DNA of 64,000 nt from Lepidurus packardi (GCA_023053545.1 JAKZAN010000004.1:2790001-2854000), one strand, 5' to 3'. Numbered from the stretch's first letter, positions 23,895 to 35,800 are shown. The notes: a model not told the origin generated them from the sequence alone. A program made the numbers and translations.

Positions 23895-25609
23895 ATGGAA
23901 TTTAATACTTGCTTGAAAATGACAAACCACCATAACGAAAGAGTCAAATTTTTTTCGGAAATGTTAGAAAGTGAACGGTTTGTTGACGTCAGGCTGATAG
24001 CTGAAGACAAGTTTATAGACGTGCACAGGGTCATTCTGGGTCTGTGCAGTCCGTACTTCGATGTAAGTTCCACTACATTGCGTCAGTCAGTTTTTTCCTC
24101 TTTCTTTTTTTGTTCTTTTACTTTGTACTTGTAGCGTATAATTCTAGTATAACTAACGCATAATTTTTTCTCTTCTCTAGACTCTACTTTCCTCGGTTCC
24201 GGGAACAGAAGCTACAGTAATTTTTCACGAAGTACCATTTGAAGAGTTACAAGCCTTGGTTGATTTATTATATAAAGGGGAAACAACACTGAAATCGGAC
24301 ATAATTCAATCTTTTCTTCAAACAGCTGAATCCTTGCAAATCCGTGGCTTAGAGCCAATCCTCAAACCCTTTGAACCAGTAATTAAACCTCGCCGAGACT
24401 CGGATCTTTACTCTTTCCAAAATCCTTCCAGAAATGAAGCCACTCGTAACCACAGACCCAGAACTATGCACAGACAGTCTATTTTCCCTCATGTCGAGCA
24501 AAGCAAAATGCTGAAAATTGAGCAACAAGCCAGTATCCAAAGAAAGGACCGAGATATCTTGTCCGAAAGTTCAGGTTATATTATAGCCGATGTAATCAAC
24601 GAGAATCAGGCTGAAGAGTTTACCAGCGAAGAAGAAACCACTATAAAAACTGAAGAAATTTTGGTTCCTGAGCTTACGATTTCCGAACCTCGAGGTAAAA
24701 TAGCCAAACTCAAATCACGTGATTTATTTAGATTCTCTGAATTAAAAAAATGCATGTATAAAGACTATATACTCTGGTCTGCCTGAAATAACCATGGTTT
24801 GTTTATGCGACCCAGCTTTCCTGTTTTTAGTTCATTTATTAAATATAGCAATTCAATTATCATTCAAATAATTTTAAGATTATTAAATACAGAATTATTA
24901 TTGTAAAATTATAATAATGTAGTAAACACTACCAAAGTGGTATTTGTTTACTCGTATTAAAAGTTAGTAAATAAGTGTTAATCAAATACAATTTTATTAA
25001 ATCTATGACTTTATCGATACCTTGTTTTTGCCTTTTTTTTCAGATTTTCACAACCTTGAACAACTTTCCTTCCCAGCTTTGGAATTTGATCTTCGAGAAA
25101 GGAAATTTTCCATTCCCGTTGTCACTCCGAGTCTTTCTTCTCTGTCAGATTCAGGAGCTTCTGTTTCTACCGCTATATCTTCAAGTTTCCCAGAAACAGA
25201 AACAGCTCCTGGCCCCAAAGTAAAACGCAGAAAAAAACAAGAGAATCCTAGTGCTCAAGTCGCAGACTTGGGAACGCTACCACGTAATAGTAAAGCTGCT
25301 TCTAGCAATAAGCTTCCTCTTCGTATTAGTAAGGATAAGAAAGAAAATCAATATGTTTGTCCCCGATGCTCTAGAGTGTACAGGTGGAAGGGTTCGCTTT
25401 ATAATCATTTGCGATTTGAATGTGGAGTACCACGATCGTTCAAGTGCCAAACTTGCAATGCAAAGTTTTACCGTAAGGATCATTTGAAAACACACCTTCA
25501 GAGTCGCTGCCGGCGTGACAGAGAACGCAAAGCCGACCCTGATGCAGAAGACCCTACTCATATTCACATTGCAAATACTACCCATGACATGGCCGTAAAC
25601 CGGAAATAA
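23895..25609 (+). CDS. BTB/POZ zinc-finger transcription factor
   Basis: Three exons (23895-24062, 24181-24694, 25044-25609) encode 415 residues. Residues about 14-125 form a BTB domain: ERFVDVRLIAEDKFIDVHRVILGLCSPYFDTLL, then PFEELQALVDLLYKGE and LQTAESLQIRGL. This is the tramtrack/lola-like form with an intron inside the domain. The middle is acidic and Ser-rich with no fold. Near the C-terminus are one atypical and one standard C2H2-type finger: YVCPRCSRVYRWKGSLYNH...C and FKCQTCNAKFYRKDHLKTH. Family members dimerise through BTB and bind DNA, mostly as repressors in development. An alternative product that reads past 24694 would end at 24786 without fingers. Confidence 0.88.
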
Positions 25610-27095
25610 AACCAAAATGTTAGCTACTTTCATAATGTGTGATGTCGTTTATTGAAGTCTAATTCTCCTTCACAAGTTTTCCCGTCACTTTTAACTCGCG
25701 GTAAAGGCGAACCCTATCTACCTGGAAGAAGGGTGAAAAAATATCCTTTGCTTAAGGAACCGTTTTTCTTTCACTTGGTATCTGTATTGTTAACAAGGAG
25801 AGATTACTATGTAATTGATAGCCTGAATAGTAAACAATCCTTTGCAATTCTACTTGTCCGGATTTCTGTAATTACCCGAGAAAGATTGCTAGACAAGTTT
25901 TATGTTGAAGCACATCAATCCGAGCCAAACATTAAAGGGCAATGGCCACCAAAAAAACAACTTCGCGTTAAAAAAAATAGCGAACACAGACCCTGTGTTT
26001 TTTGTCTACAAAGCGTTAAAGTGGGATCCCTAAACGTATAAAATGGCAAAAGACTTGGACGAAAATGAATGATGAATTCCTGATGAAGTGGATCTCAGCA
26101 GAAAAAATGTAGAAGAGACATATGAAGGTAAAATTGAGGAGGACATGAGCCTTATTGATGACAATAAATAATAATAATAACAGGTATATTTTAGAGTATA
26201 ACTAATCAATCTTTGAAGTTACATGTTCTGTCTTAGGAGGAACAGGATTAGCGCATACCGGGCTGTTACAAATGCACGCTTATGAGCTACTGGGAGCGAG
26301 AAGCATGAGGCCGTTGCCTGCATGTGTAGAAAATTACATCAAAACGAAGTTTCTTGGTTCGACTGGCAAGCATGCAGGATACTCTGAGTGAATATCTGAC
26401 AACTTATAACTTATGGCATGAATAACCATCAGCTCTTTTCAGGGCTAAAAAATCTTTCCGAAAGCTAATCCCCTGTCTTGATCAAATAAAATCAACAAAA
26501 AATATCGTTTCCGAAGCAAAGCCATTTTATTACTAATTAGTTTTGCTTTGGTTTCATGAAACGAGAGACTTTGTGCGATTGGTGATTAGTGCGAGAAGGA
26601 AATAACTATTATAAAGTAATATTTTTAATACAAGCTCAGCGTTGTATGAATACATGAAATCAATTGATTCGTTTCCTTCAGTCCATCTTGATGGGCTGAA
26701 GCAAACGCTTTGGCCAGGTTCGAGGAGCGAATACAGATAGGGCGCTTCATGAATGCTTGGGTTGAGTTTCTACCAAGTGTTACCTGCCGCAACGATAAAA
26801 ACAAATCGAAAACATCAGTGTATGTGGATTTCTTCGCAATTGAATATTTCGACATCAAAAAAGCGGACTGGACAAAGGAGGAATGTCAGCGGATTGTTAA
26901 ATATCCGTAGTATAAAATCATTGCTAAGTAATATTAGTGTTAGGATAGATTGACCAAGACAATGACCCTGCACGTATAGGTTGTACGGAACGTAGAGCTT
27001 CGACGTTTCGATCATAACAAGTCATAAAATGTTATCTGGGATTATTGTCTAAGAACGGGTGTGTTGTACGGCACATGAACCGCTGTTGTTCAAGT
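25610..27095. other. Intergenic with a TTAA-transposon terminus
   Basis: A copy of the TTAA + AGGGCAATGGCCACC terminus lies at 25932-25950, related to the ends of the THAP element at 28349. The ORF at 25652-26041 runs straight through this terminus and so is probably chance. Confidence 0.45.
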
Positions 27096-27097
27096 TC

Positions 27098-27318
27098 TCC
27101 AATTCCGTCTTGAGAAATTTCTTAGCATTGATCTCTGTAGGATAAGGTCCAGTGGAGGAAGACCCGCTTCCACTTCTGATGTTGCTGATGGCGTAGTTGA
27201 TAGGGCTCCTGTGCTAGTAAGGAGGCCCCTTCGGTATAACTGATTCAATGGGTGTAGGCCGTTCTTTGAGATCTTGTTCCAAGCGGCGTATCCATACCTC
27301 AGCTTCGAGAGTAGGCTA
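27098..27318 (-). pseudogene. Non-LTR retrotransposon (LINE) reverse-transcriptase tail fragment
   Basis: On the minus strand one open frame reads LRYGYAAWNKISKNG and then TSTGALSTTPSATSEVEAGLP and PLDLILQRSML. That is the conserved thumb/C-terminal block of Jockey- or CR1-like reverse transcriptases (gALrTTPtaalevelglpPLd). No catalytic FADD box or further LINE sequence is present. It is a short 5'- and 3'-truncated remnant. Confidence 0.6.
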
Positions 27319-27570
27319 TACTAGCTTGATCAACATTTCGGAGTTGTTTGCAAGTGATGGCTCTTGAGGATTTGCTCAGGTTGTTCAAACTTTGTAAGAT
27401 TGGACTTTATAAGATTTGTAAGATTTACTTTGTAAGATTGGATTTACTGGTTAGTCCATTTCAGCTAACTGTCAAATATAATGCCCAGGTATCTCACTGC
27501 TTGTTTCGGAAATGTTTGTTTGGGAAATGCTGGTATCTGATTGTATCTCACCGCTGTTTTCGTCTATGGG

Positions 27571-27900
27571 AAAATCCAAGTTCAGTATTGTGTAGAGAAA
27601 ACACCTTTTCATAGCTAGTTCATAACAAAAAGAGAAACCACTTAATTAATTGCATCAAGAAGTTTATTATCCTATCAAATTTTACAAAAATTCTATCAAA
27701 ATTTGACGCTTATGGGGAATTCTTGAACTTGGGCTAACCGAGTTCCAACTTGGGTAGCCCAAGTTCGGTATTTTGTAGGGAAAGCACTTTTTCATAGCTA
27801 GTTCATAACAAAAAGAGAAACCATTTAATTAATTGCATCAGCAAGTTTATTATTGCATCAAATTTTTCACAAATTCTCTAAAAAAATGACGCTTATGGGC
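27571..27900 (+). repeat. Tandem duplication, about 185-bp unit
   Basis: CATAGCTAGTTCATAACAAA is followed by GAGAAACCAYTTAATTAATT at 27612 and again at 27797. Both copies run on to GACGCTTATGGG and are preceded by related AAGTTCRGTATT blocks. The copies differ by several substitutions. The spacer holds the AACTTGGGC/ACCGAGTTCC motif also seen at 14.9 kb and 21.8 kb. Confidence 0.7.
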
Positions 27901-28171
27901 AGTGCCGGATTTTGGGACTCAGGGCCCCTAAATGAAAAACGGGGTGCTCTGTCTCTAAAATTTCAATGAAAGAAAATTAAACGGAAAAACGGACCCCAAA
28001 TTCCAACCAAATTCGTGCAATCTCGTGATAACATTTTGTAAAAACTGTTAAAATCTGAAGAAATTTTTGAAATTTTTATTAAAATTTTTTAACATTCTTG
28101 ACGGGCTTGCTCAAAGAAAGCTTATTTTAAGTTAATTATAGAAACTAACATGCTAATGCGCTGTTTTCTAG

Positions 28172-28291
28172 CTGATGGAGTGACGTATATGTTTGGAATT
28201 CTTTTTGTCGAGTTCCTGGGTTATTTTGGCGAGAGCAAAGGAGCCATAGCTTGGATTGCGTCTATTTTAGTAGGAATGACCTTAGGTTCAG
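28172..28291 (+). CDS. Orphan exon of an SLC16 (monocarboxylate)-like transporter
   Basis: A 120-base open segment bounded by TTTTCTAG and GGTAAAC splice signals reads DGVTYMFGILFVEFLGYFGE, then SKGAIAWIASILVGMTLGSG. This matches the end of helix 1 and helix 2 of monocarboxylate transporters: an FGI(L/F)xxxF block, then the AWIxSI motif. No neighbouring exon of the family is visible on either side. The TTAA/THAP transposon begins 57 bp downstream. It may be a gene piece cut off by transposition or an exon left behind after rearrangement. Confidence 0.55.
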
Positions 28292-28348
28292 GTAAACAAA
28301 AAAAGCGTTAAAAATATGCGTTAAAAAGCGTTAAAAAGTTGAACTTAA

Positions 28349-30146
28349 AGGGCAATAGCCACCAAAAAACAACTTTGTCTTATTAAAAGGAGTAACAAAT
28401 ATATTTTCTAACTTTATGGGTCTTTTTATCATACGCGAAAACATAACCTAGATAATAAGAAAATAAGAAGTCTAAAATTCAAACGATACATATTTTGCCA
28501 TTGGCCAACGCGGTCACGTGGCCTTGATGACGTAGATAGTGGAGGGCTAAGCTTCCTGGGCGCTCAGCTGACCTTGTGTTTTGTGTACTATATACATAAC
28601 CGCAGTAATTAAAACTGAATAAATATGTACTTATAAGTGGTACATTTTATCAGTTATTCTCTGTATTGTATGACAAAACTTTCTACAGATTAACACGTAA
28701 AAACCTAATTAGTGTATGCTACTGCTCGCTTCCTTACATTCAGGGAACTATACCGCGTGTTTTTTGCCCGGCAGTAAAAACAAAGATCAAAGAGAGTTCG
28801 CAACTGACTCTCGAAAACCATAAATTTGCGTTCTTTGTTTCTTTGATCAAAAGGTGGAATTGGAGAGCTAGCTTGTTCCCTAGAAGTAAATGCCTTTATA
28901 TAGAATACATTCTTGGATCAATATAATTTACTCTTTCACGGGTGAAACGTCCGATTCCGTGTCCTCGTATTCGTCGTCCGGTTCAAAATCTACATCGTCG
29001 TCAAAGGGATAGCCCTGTTCAGTTAGGGTACTATTCAGGTTTTCTGAGGTAAAGGTACTGCTTCTTGGAAGCGGGTTCTTTTCCTACATATAGTTTCTCC
29101 AATTTAGAACGTTTGATATGCATTGGTATCCTATTTACCGGCAAAAGTAGCCCGTCCTCAGGAAACTGACAAGAGAAGTCTTGGGTCGTCTGGGTCGTCA
29201 TACCGGAGAACTGACAAGAAAAGTCTGCCATTTCAACTCCGGAAAATTGACAAGAGAAATCTTTCATGTTAGCTTCGGCCAAAGTCACTTCTTCTTCATT
29301 GTTTTCCAGATCAATTGCGGGTGTGGACTCCGAAAAAACTAAGTCAGGCACCGAGTCTGACGTACAAGTGCTTGTGGCAACTGTTGGGACAGAACTTGTA
29401 CTTTCGCTTTGAAGCAGCAATTCTTGGATAATCTAAAACGTGCATATGTCATTACCCTATTTGGTCTTCAAACGTTGGAGTATATTTACGTTATGGCGTT
29501 GTCTTTTCTCAATAGCTGAGGTTTTCCGAGGTTTGGGTGGACTTCGCACCCCAGACACAGTAGCCGGCCTATCAAACTTAGTAGGGATAGCGGTTGGCAA
29601 CAAACTCCTACCACGACGTTTTGCCCTAAGTCCCATTGCTAACTGTCGATCAACACTACTGTCGAATTGATCTTCGGTGAAATGATCACCACAGAGAGAC
29701 ACCCACTTGCTCATTTGGGCTTCCACAAAATCAGCCCTAGTCCTTTGTACTTGCAAAACCCATTGCCGTCTTCTTTGTGCATCTTTTGGGAATTTATACA
29801 TCCCTACACCAGCAGTAACATAGTTTTTACAACCGTAAGCAGCACACTGGTTACCAGAACTTTTAGTAATCGACTCTGATGGCAGCTTACTTGCCATTTT
29901 TTCACTAAAACTTAGGAAGCACAGAAGAAGTCTATACAGTGCCAGTGAATAACAAAGCGCTCCTGGGCCGCGCCTCCACTATCTACGTCACGCGCCCGTG
30001 GCGGGAAAATGCAAAAAACTTCGCAAGCCCATAACTCAGGAACGGCTAGTCAGAAAAATTTTAAACAAATTTTCCCGTTTTTAGAATAATGTGTACAATA
30101 AGAATCCATCCAAATATCAATACGCTATAACCGTGGCTATTGTCCT
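28349..30146. mobile_element. TTAA-flanked DNA transposon carrying a THAP gene
   Basis: TTAA duplications at 28345-28348 and 30147-30150 flank a 1,798-bp element. The ends read AGGGCAATAGCCAC and, inverted, AGGACAATAGCCAC. Imperfect inverted similarity continues inward: the GACGTAGATAGTGGAGG block near 28530 is mirrored near 29975. The only gene is a spliced THAP-domain gene on the minus strand. There is no DDE catalytic domain, so the element is probably non-autonomous. The TTAA target fits the Kolobok or piggyBac groups; THAP content favours Kolobok. Related solo ends sit at 7704 and 25932. Confidence 0.8.
29031..29897 (-). CDS. THAP-domain protein carried by the TTAA element
   Basis: Two exons, complement(29031-29432, 29490-29897), with a 57-bp GT-AG intron that removes two in-frame stops. 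The product is 269 residues. Residues 1-90 are a THAP zinc-dependent DNA-binding domain (C-x4-C at AYGC, a central Trp in RRRQWVLQVQR, CGDHF and the closing QLAMG region). Residues about 90-136 are basic. The acidic C-terminal half contains three spaced copies of a DFSCQF motif (in the 29140-29270 region), an unusual internal repeat. No transposase core is present. It may bind the element's own termini or be a host THAP gene picked up by the element. Confidence 0.8.
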
Positions 30147-30150
30147 TTAA

Positions 30151-30461
30151 AGAATCCAGACATCGCGCACACACGGAAATTTCAATCGGGAAGGAAGTTT
30201 TCGTAAGGAGCTTGCGCTAAAACTTCCAATGTGCACGGACGCCTTAAGAGTCTAAGAAGTCCTTTAATTCTTTAAAAAATCCCGCGGACGTCTAACGCCA
30301 TCTGCTGTCACTTATTACGATGGGCGGTGCCCGAATAAGCGAATATGCCAAATGCAAAACCCAAATCGGACTTTAACGTTTCGCGTTTTACCATCTGCGC
30401 TTCGCATTTTCTATTTTACAAGCACCCCGTTTTTCATCACAACAAAGGTTTCAAGAAAACA
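30151..30461. other. Short intergenic stretch / 5' leader of the MADF gene
   Basis: Nothing recognised apart from an in-frame upstream ATG at 30345, which would extend the MADF protein by 39 residues of unlikely composition. Confidence 0.5.
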
Positions 30462-31403
30462 ATGAGTTTTGAAGACAATTTGATTAATCTAATACAAAAA
30501 TATCCTCATTTGTATGACAAATCTGATAAAAGTTACAAAGATGGAGCTAGAACTGACAGTTCTTGGAAAGAAATGGCCGCTACCTTAGAATTACCAGGTA
30601 TAGAGCTTAATTTAACACGTAGGCTGTAAATTTAGCTAGTTAAATCTTTTGTTTTTAATAGTCGACAAGGTAAAAGCAAGGTGGCAAACCTTACGGCAAA
30701 AATTTTCCAGGGAGGTCAAGCTAATGAAGTCAAATTCAACTAGTCCAGGAGCATTGAAGAAAAGGCGATGGCAATATTTAGATTCTTTAATGTTCTTGAG
30801 AGAACATATGGCCAATGGCGAGTAAGCATTAGTCTTAAAGTCTTTTATTTTAATCTAGTGGCACGTGTTACTAGTAGTATTCCAAACATAAATAAGCCCA
30901 TTCACATGGAGTTAGTCTTGTGCAAAAAAGAAGCGCCAGCGGGACCGGTTGAAGAAGCATCGATAGGTTTGAGCAATCTGATGACAACCAATGGCTTAAC
31001 TAGTGTAACTGACGAAGAGTTCAACGACGTCTCTTTCTTACAGTCTACGTCTCTTCGGGGTTCGAATGATAGCCAAATGTCAGGTTCTATGTCAAGTAGG
31101 CATGGAAGCCGGCACTCCACTTCATATTCTTACCATTCACCTACGCCGTCAGCAAAAAAGGCAAAGAGGCTGGCAGCGAGTGGTTCAGAAATGACACAAC
31201 TTTTGAGTACTACGACGTCGTTGTTGAACTCTGCCATGGCTGCTGTGTCATCGAAGACGATGCTCGACACTTTTGGAGAATACGTTGCCAAAGTTCTTTC
31301 TAGTCTCAACGAAGAGCGGATGTTAGCGATGAAACGTTCCATCCAAATGCTGTTGCTAGAAGCCGAGGAAGAAAGCCTTCGAGAACGAAGGGAAAAGTTA
31401 TAA
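30462..31403 (+). CDS. MADF-domain DNA-binding protein
   Basis: Exons 30462-30597, 30662-30821 and 30875-31403 give 274 residues with phases intact. Residues 4 to about 98 form a MADF (Myb/SANT-like) domain: FEDNLINLIQKYPHLYDKSD, then SWKEMAATLELP, then VKARWQTLRQKFSREVKLMK and WQYLDSLMFLREHM. The middle is Ser-rich. The last 60 residues are a charged helix (LSSLNEERMLAMKRSIQMLL) in the place of a BESS interaction motif. MADF-BESS proteins are arthropod transcription regulators, and a related protein is also the second gene of PIF/Harbinger transposons. No DDE gene or terminal repeat is seen here, so host origin is more likely. Confidence 0.8.
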
Positions 31404-31475
31404 TCTTAATACTAATATGATGTGTACTATTATAGACATATAGCGATCTGCTATTCTCATAGGCACTGTAATGTA

Positions 31476-31594
31476 CAGTGATAGAAAACGAAAACGCCGC
31501 ATAGCGCATCCAGGAGTATGATCATTCTACGATTTGTTCAAGAAAAAAACATTCTATGGGTTGCGCTATGCGGCGTTTTCATTTTCCAGCACTG
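31476..31594. mobile_element. 119-bp MITE with 33-bp inverted ends
   Basis: The left end starts CAGTGATAGAAAACGAAAAC and continues CGCCGCATAGCGCA. The right end is its reverse complement with few changes (31562-31594). The centre is non-coding. CAGTG ends suggest a hAT-type miniature element, but the flanking 8-mers do not match, so no target duplication is seen. Confidence 0.7.
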
Positions 31595-31603
31595 GACCTG
31601 CAG

Positions 31604-32561
31604 ATATTTGTCACAATTGAAAAAATTCCAAAATGTCCATGATCCTGAAATACATTCATCCCTTATTGCCACAGTATAAAGGTTTTTACAGTATGGTAAC
31701 TCGGGTATCTTCAAAGTGAAAAGGTATTAAGACCACTTTCTCGGTCCGCAGAGTAAATTAATGTAAAAGATCAGAATATCGAAGGGTACATTCGCAAACC
31801 TCTCAGTGCAGTTCAAAAAAAGGTCACGACAGTTTACAAAGCGCGTAACTTAAATCTATTGCTTTAAAATTTTTTAGCTTAAAAGAAAAAGGTTGATTAA
31901 CTAGATCAAAACACAACACATAGACATTATAGACTATTTCGCGTTACCCAGGTTGCACCACGAGGACGCAGTCTATTTTGCAACCCATACATAGGTGTAT
32001 TATAATATGCAGGTTCAACCCGGTATACTATAAAATACCTAGGTATATTAATGTCTATATTGTGGCGTTCCGTACCCGTGGTGGACCTTGCTGCTCCCCA
32101 GGCTCCTTGGCTGCTTTCTTCGAAGCGTCGTCCTTGGGGACTCGAGGGGGTATAGCAAGGTGATTGCGGAGAGGGCGACAAACCGAGGCTATCGAAGGGG
32201 ATAAAACACGTTGGCCTTGCTTAATTTGCACGTTTTGGGAGTGGGTGGCGGATTCTTGGCGAAGGGCAAGGGTCAATGAAGGACCAACGTTTGAAGAAGG
32301 ATGTTCGCTGGAAAAAGACCGCCAAGTGATATAAAAAGGGGAAGGAATGTACAAGAGGAGAGTTCGGTTTGGGAACGGGAAGGCAATACAGCACTTGAAA
32401 AAGGCGAACCGTGACAATATATGTTGTTATGACTATTTATGTCTATATACCAGTAGTCCAAAATTATATTAGTTAAGGCTTATCATTAGACTTACATTGT
32501 AGAGACTTACACTGTATATTATAATTAATAAATGCGTTTTTCGTTATCAATTCATGTTTAT
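31604..32561. other. Non-coding stretch upstream of the BEL/Pao element
   Basis: No protein family recognised. The minus-strand ORF at 32055-32417 lacks any motif. Confidence 0.45.
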
Positions 32562-32817
32562 TGTTGCGGATTCCTAATTGCGTTCCTTCTATTCCCTCCT
32601 TTTTGTATTCCCACCCGATTTGTATGACGTTCCTAAAGTTGCTTAGAAGGCAGACCAGGGGAAGCGAAGGCTTGGTAGCCTTGCCGGGTCGTTCGTGTTC
32701 CGCCTGAGCATATTGATTGTTGTACCTTGCCTTTGCTATAATAACAGTTCTTCCCTTGTGATTCATCTAGTTAAAATACACAACGCAGGACATTTTCTAT
32801 ATCCAATATTCTCGACA
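32562..32817 (+). repeat. 5' LTR of the BEL/Pao element
   Basis: 256 bp from TGTTGCGG to CTCGACA, followed directly by the primer-binding site. The first 162 bases recur at 38099-38260 with almost no change (for example a C/A difference at the CCCACCCG site), indicating a young insertion. Confidence 0.85.
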
Positions 32818-32835
32818 TTGGTGCCGTGACCAGGA
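32818..32835 (+). other. Primer-binding site of the BEL/Pao element
   Basis: TTGGTGCCGTGACCAGGA directly follows the 5' LTR; TGGTGCCGTGACCAGG is the usual BEL-type tRNA primer site. The polyprotein ATG (32826) used in the model overlaps it. Confidence 0.8.
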
Positions 32836-35800
32836 TGGGTCGCACAGCTGGTCAAACCATTGAGCGTTCCAAAACAAAGGCGAAACTCTTAGAGAAACGC
32901 ATTGAATCCACGTTCCAAAAAATCGAAGATGCAGAAGAAGAAGAGCTCCCTAACCTCATAGAAACTGTGAACGATCTTATCGGTTCAATTGAAGATTGTT
33001 TGGGAGACCTGAAAATTGTGCATCAAGAGATTGAAGCGAAAGTGGACATTTCAGACCTTGAAGATGTAGCTGAACGACAGTTGGAGATCCTTGGCTCCTT
33101 TAAAATTAAGCTTGCACAAGTCAAGAGAAGACATATGCCTATGCAGCGTGATTCGTCTCGGCCCACGACTCCTACTTATCACGAAACACCACGAGGCAAC
33201 GCCTCACTTGCCAAAATCCTTCTCCCTACCTTTGAGGACGACATCTTGAACTGGAGTGAATTTTGGGATGCATTCTCAGCTGAAGTGGATCAAAATCCCG
33301 ACATACCACCAGTCCGAAAGTTCAACTACCTAGTAGGACAATTAAAAGGTGCCTCATTGAAAGTCATCGGTGGCCTACCACGCACTGCGAAAAACTACGA
33401 GAACGCCGTAGCACTGTTAAAGGACCGATATGCCAAGCCGCTTAAGGTCACTAAGGCTCACATGAAATCTCTCATGTTTCTAAAGAAGCCCGAACACACC
33501 CTGCCGTCTCTACGAAGCTTTCTGGAGACCGTCAAGACATCCGTTAGAGCATTAGAAGCATTCGACAAGAACATTGAGAGTTATGGCGAATTCTTAGTTT
33601 GCGTTCTGGAGGACAAACTCCCCCCAATTACTATTTCCAACATGGCGAGATCCTTTGGGTCCCCTGATTGGAATTATGAAGACTTTTGTCATCGACTACA
33701 GCATGAGATTGAAGTGCTTGAAACCAGCGTCAATTCTACGCCCACACCCCCACAGAAGTCAACACCCACACAGAAAAGACTTGACAAGACTTACTCCAAC
33801 CCCCCAGCATCTGCAGCTGCCTTGACCATCGGTACAAAGGAGAAACGTTGCCCGTTCTGCGATGACATACACTCTCCTAATCATTGCATCAAATTCCCGA
33901 ATCCGGAAGACAGATTACGGGTAGCCAAGGAAAAACGCCTATGTTACAACTGCCTGGCTGCCACCGGACACTCCAAGATCTCAGACTGCACTTCGAAGCA
34001 TTCATGTCATTCTTGTGGAAAGCGACACCATACAAGCTTGCACTTCACCAAACCCCAAACGAATCACGCAGCTTCGCACCCCTCTGAGACCACAACAGTA
34101 ATGGTCACCAATACGGTAGCTCGTACAGCGGTACTCTTGAAAACTGCACAAGCAACAATTAGTAACCGTGATTGCACCTCGGTCGTCAACGTACTTTTCG
34201 ACGAGGGTTCCCAAAGATCCTTCATCACTACTGGACTAGTTCGCAAACTCAAACTCCGCCCTCTTGATAATGTCGTCACGGGAGTGAGTTCATTTGGATC
34301 CCACACACCACAGACGTCCACGTTTCGATTAATTGAAGTGAACATATCCACTCTTGATGGCGAAAGCATTCCCGTCCAAACTCTTGTAGTCCCTTCGATA
34401 ACAGCTCCACTTCAATTCGATATCGGCGTACCTCTTCGAACATTTGCGCATCTTAGGAACCTGCCATTGGCTCAACCAAACCTTGACAACCTATCGTTAC
34501 TCCCGATCGACATCCTAATAGGAGCCGACCACTATTGGACTTTCGTTGGTAACGAGGTAATTCGTGGAGAGGGTCCTGTCGCTGTCAACTCAAGACTCGG
34601 GTTTCTTCTGTCGGGTCCCGTTCCTTGCTCGACAACTCCTTCTCCTAGTTGCGTCTTGAACATTAGTTGTTCACCTTCCCCACCATCCTTTGACTTGGAA
34701 TCCTTCTGGAGAATTGATTCTTCGGGATTGGATCATGACCCTCCCAGCATAGAGCTCGCCGAATACCAGGCCACAGCAATTACCTTCTCTGAAGGGAAGT
34801 ACCACGCCAAGCTACCATGGTGCTCCTCCTACCCGCCACTCCCGTCGAATCTCAAGATCTGTGAAACCCGGCTTGAAGGCCTATTGAAACGCCTTAGGCG
34901 AAATCCAGAACTTCTCGATCAGTATACTCGTATTATATCGGACTACGAGTCGCAAGGATTTATTGAACAAGTCGACGAAGCTTCCCTAAAACACTTCAAC
35001 GTTCACTACATTCCTCACCACCCCGTCGTGAAACAGTCATCCACTACTACACCAATACGTATCGTTTTCGATTGTTCGTGCAAGGCCAACGAAGACAATC
35101 CCAGCCTCAACGACTGCCTCGAACCTGGACCGCCCCTTCAAAATGATTTACTGACGGTCCTCTTGCGCTTCCGTGTGCACTCCTTCGCAATCACAGCGGA
35201 TGTGGAAAAGGCCTTCCTCCAGATCGGGATACCCGAGGAAGATCGGGATTACGTACGTTTTTTATGGCCTGAGAACCCCAATATACCCGACTCACCAGTA
35301 AGAGTACTTCGCTTCAAGGTTGTTTTATTTGGGGCAACTTGTTCGCCGTTTATTCTCCTAGCTATCCTGGACCATCACCTACGCAAATCATCGAACCCCA
35401 TAGCGGACGATCTCCGTAAGAACCTTTACGTCGACAATGTCGTTAGTGGATCCTCAACAGAAGAGGAGCTCCTACGGTATCTTCCTGAAGCCGTTCGCCT
35501 TTTGTCAGAAGCCGGCATGAACTTGCGTCATTGGACATCGAATAGTGAAGCACTATGCGATCTCGCTGAGAAGCTCGGCATTTTAAACCAAGATCAACCG
35601 GTGAAGATCCTCGGCCTGCTATGGGATACCAAGGCCGACAACCTCACATACCCATATCCTTCTCGTCTGGTGTCCTCCTGTCCGCCAACAAAGCGAAGTA
35701 TCCTGAAAGGGATTGCAACCATTTATGACCCTCTCGGCTACCTTTCGCCTATCACTATTCGTGCAAAGGTTCTGATACAAAAGCTTTGGAAATCGAACCT

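Noticed and set aside
24695-24786. Read-through 3' end of BTB exon 2 as the true C-terminus
   Set aside because: A good GTAAAA donor at 24695 joins in phase to a zinc-finger exon at 25044, giving a standard BTB-ZF protein; kept only as a possible isoform.
25652-26041. 129-codon ORF after the BTB-zinc-finger gene
   Set aside because: It reads straight through a TTAA-transposon terminus, has no splice context and no recognisable motif.
29421-29459. Two in-frame stops in the THAP gene as evidence of a pseudogene
   Set aside because: Both lie inside a 57-bp GT-AG intron (29433-29489) whose removal keeps phase, so the gene is intact.
32055-32417. 120-codon minus-strand ORF upstream of the BEL element
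   Set aside because: No domain, and biased composition from a GC-richer stretch; not supported as a gene.
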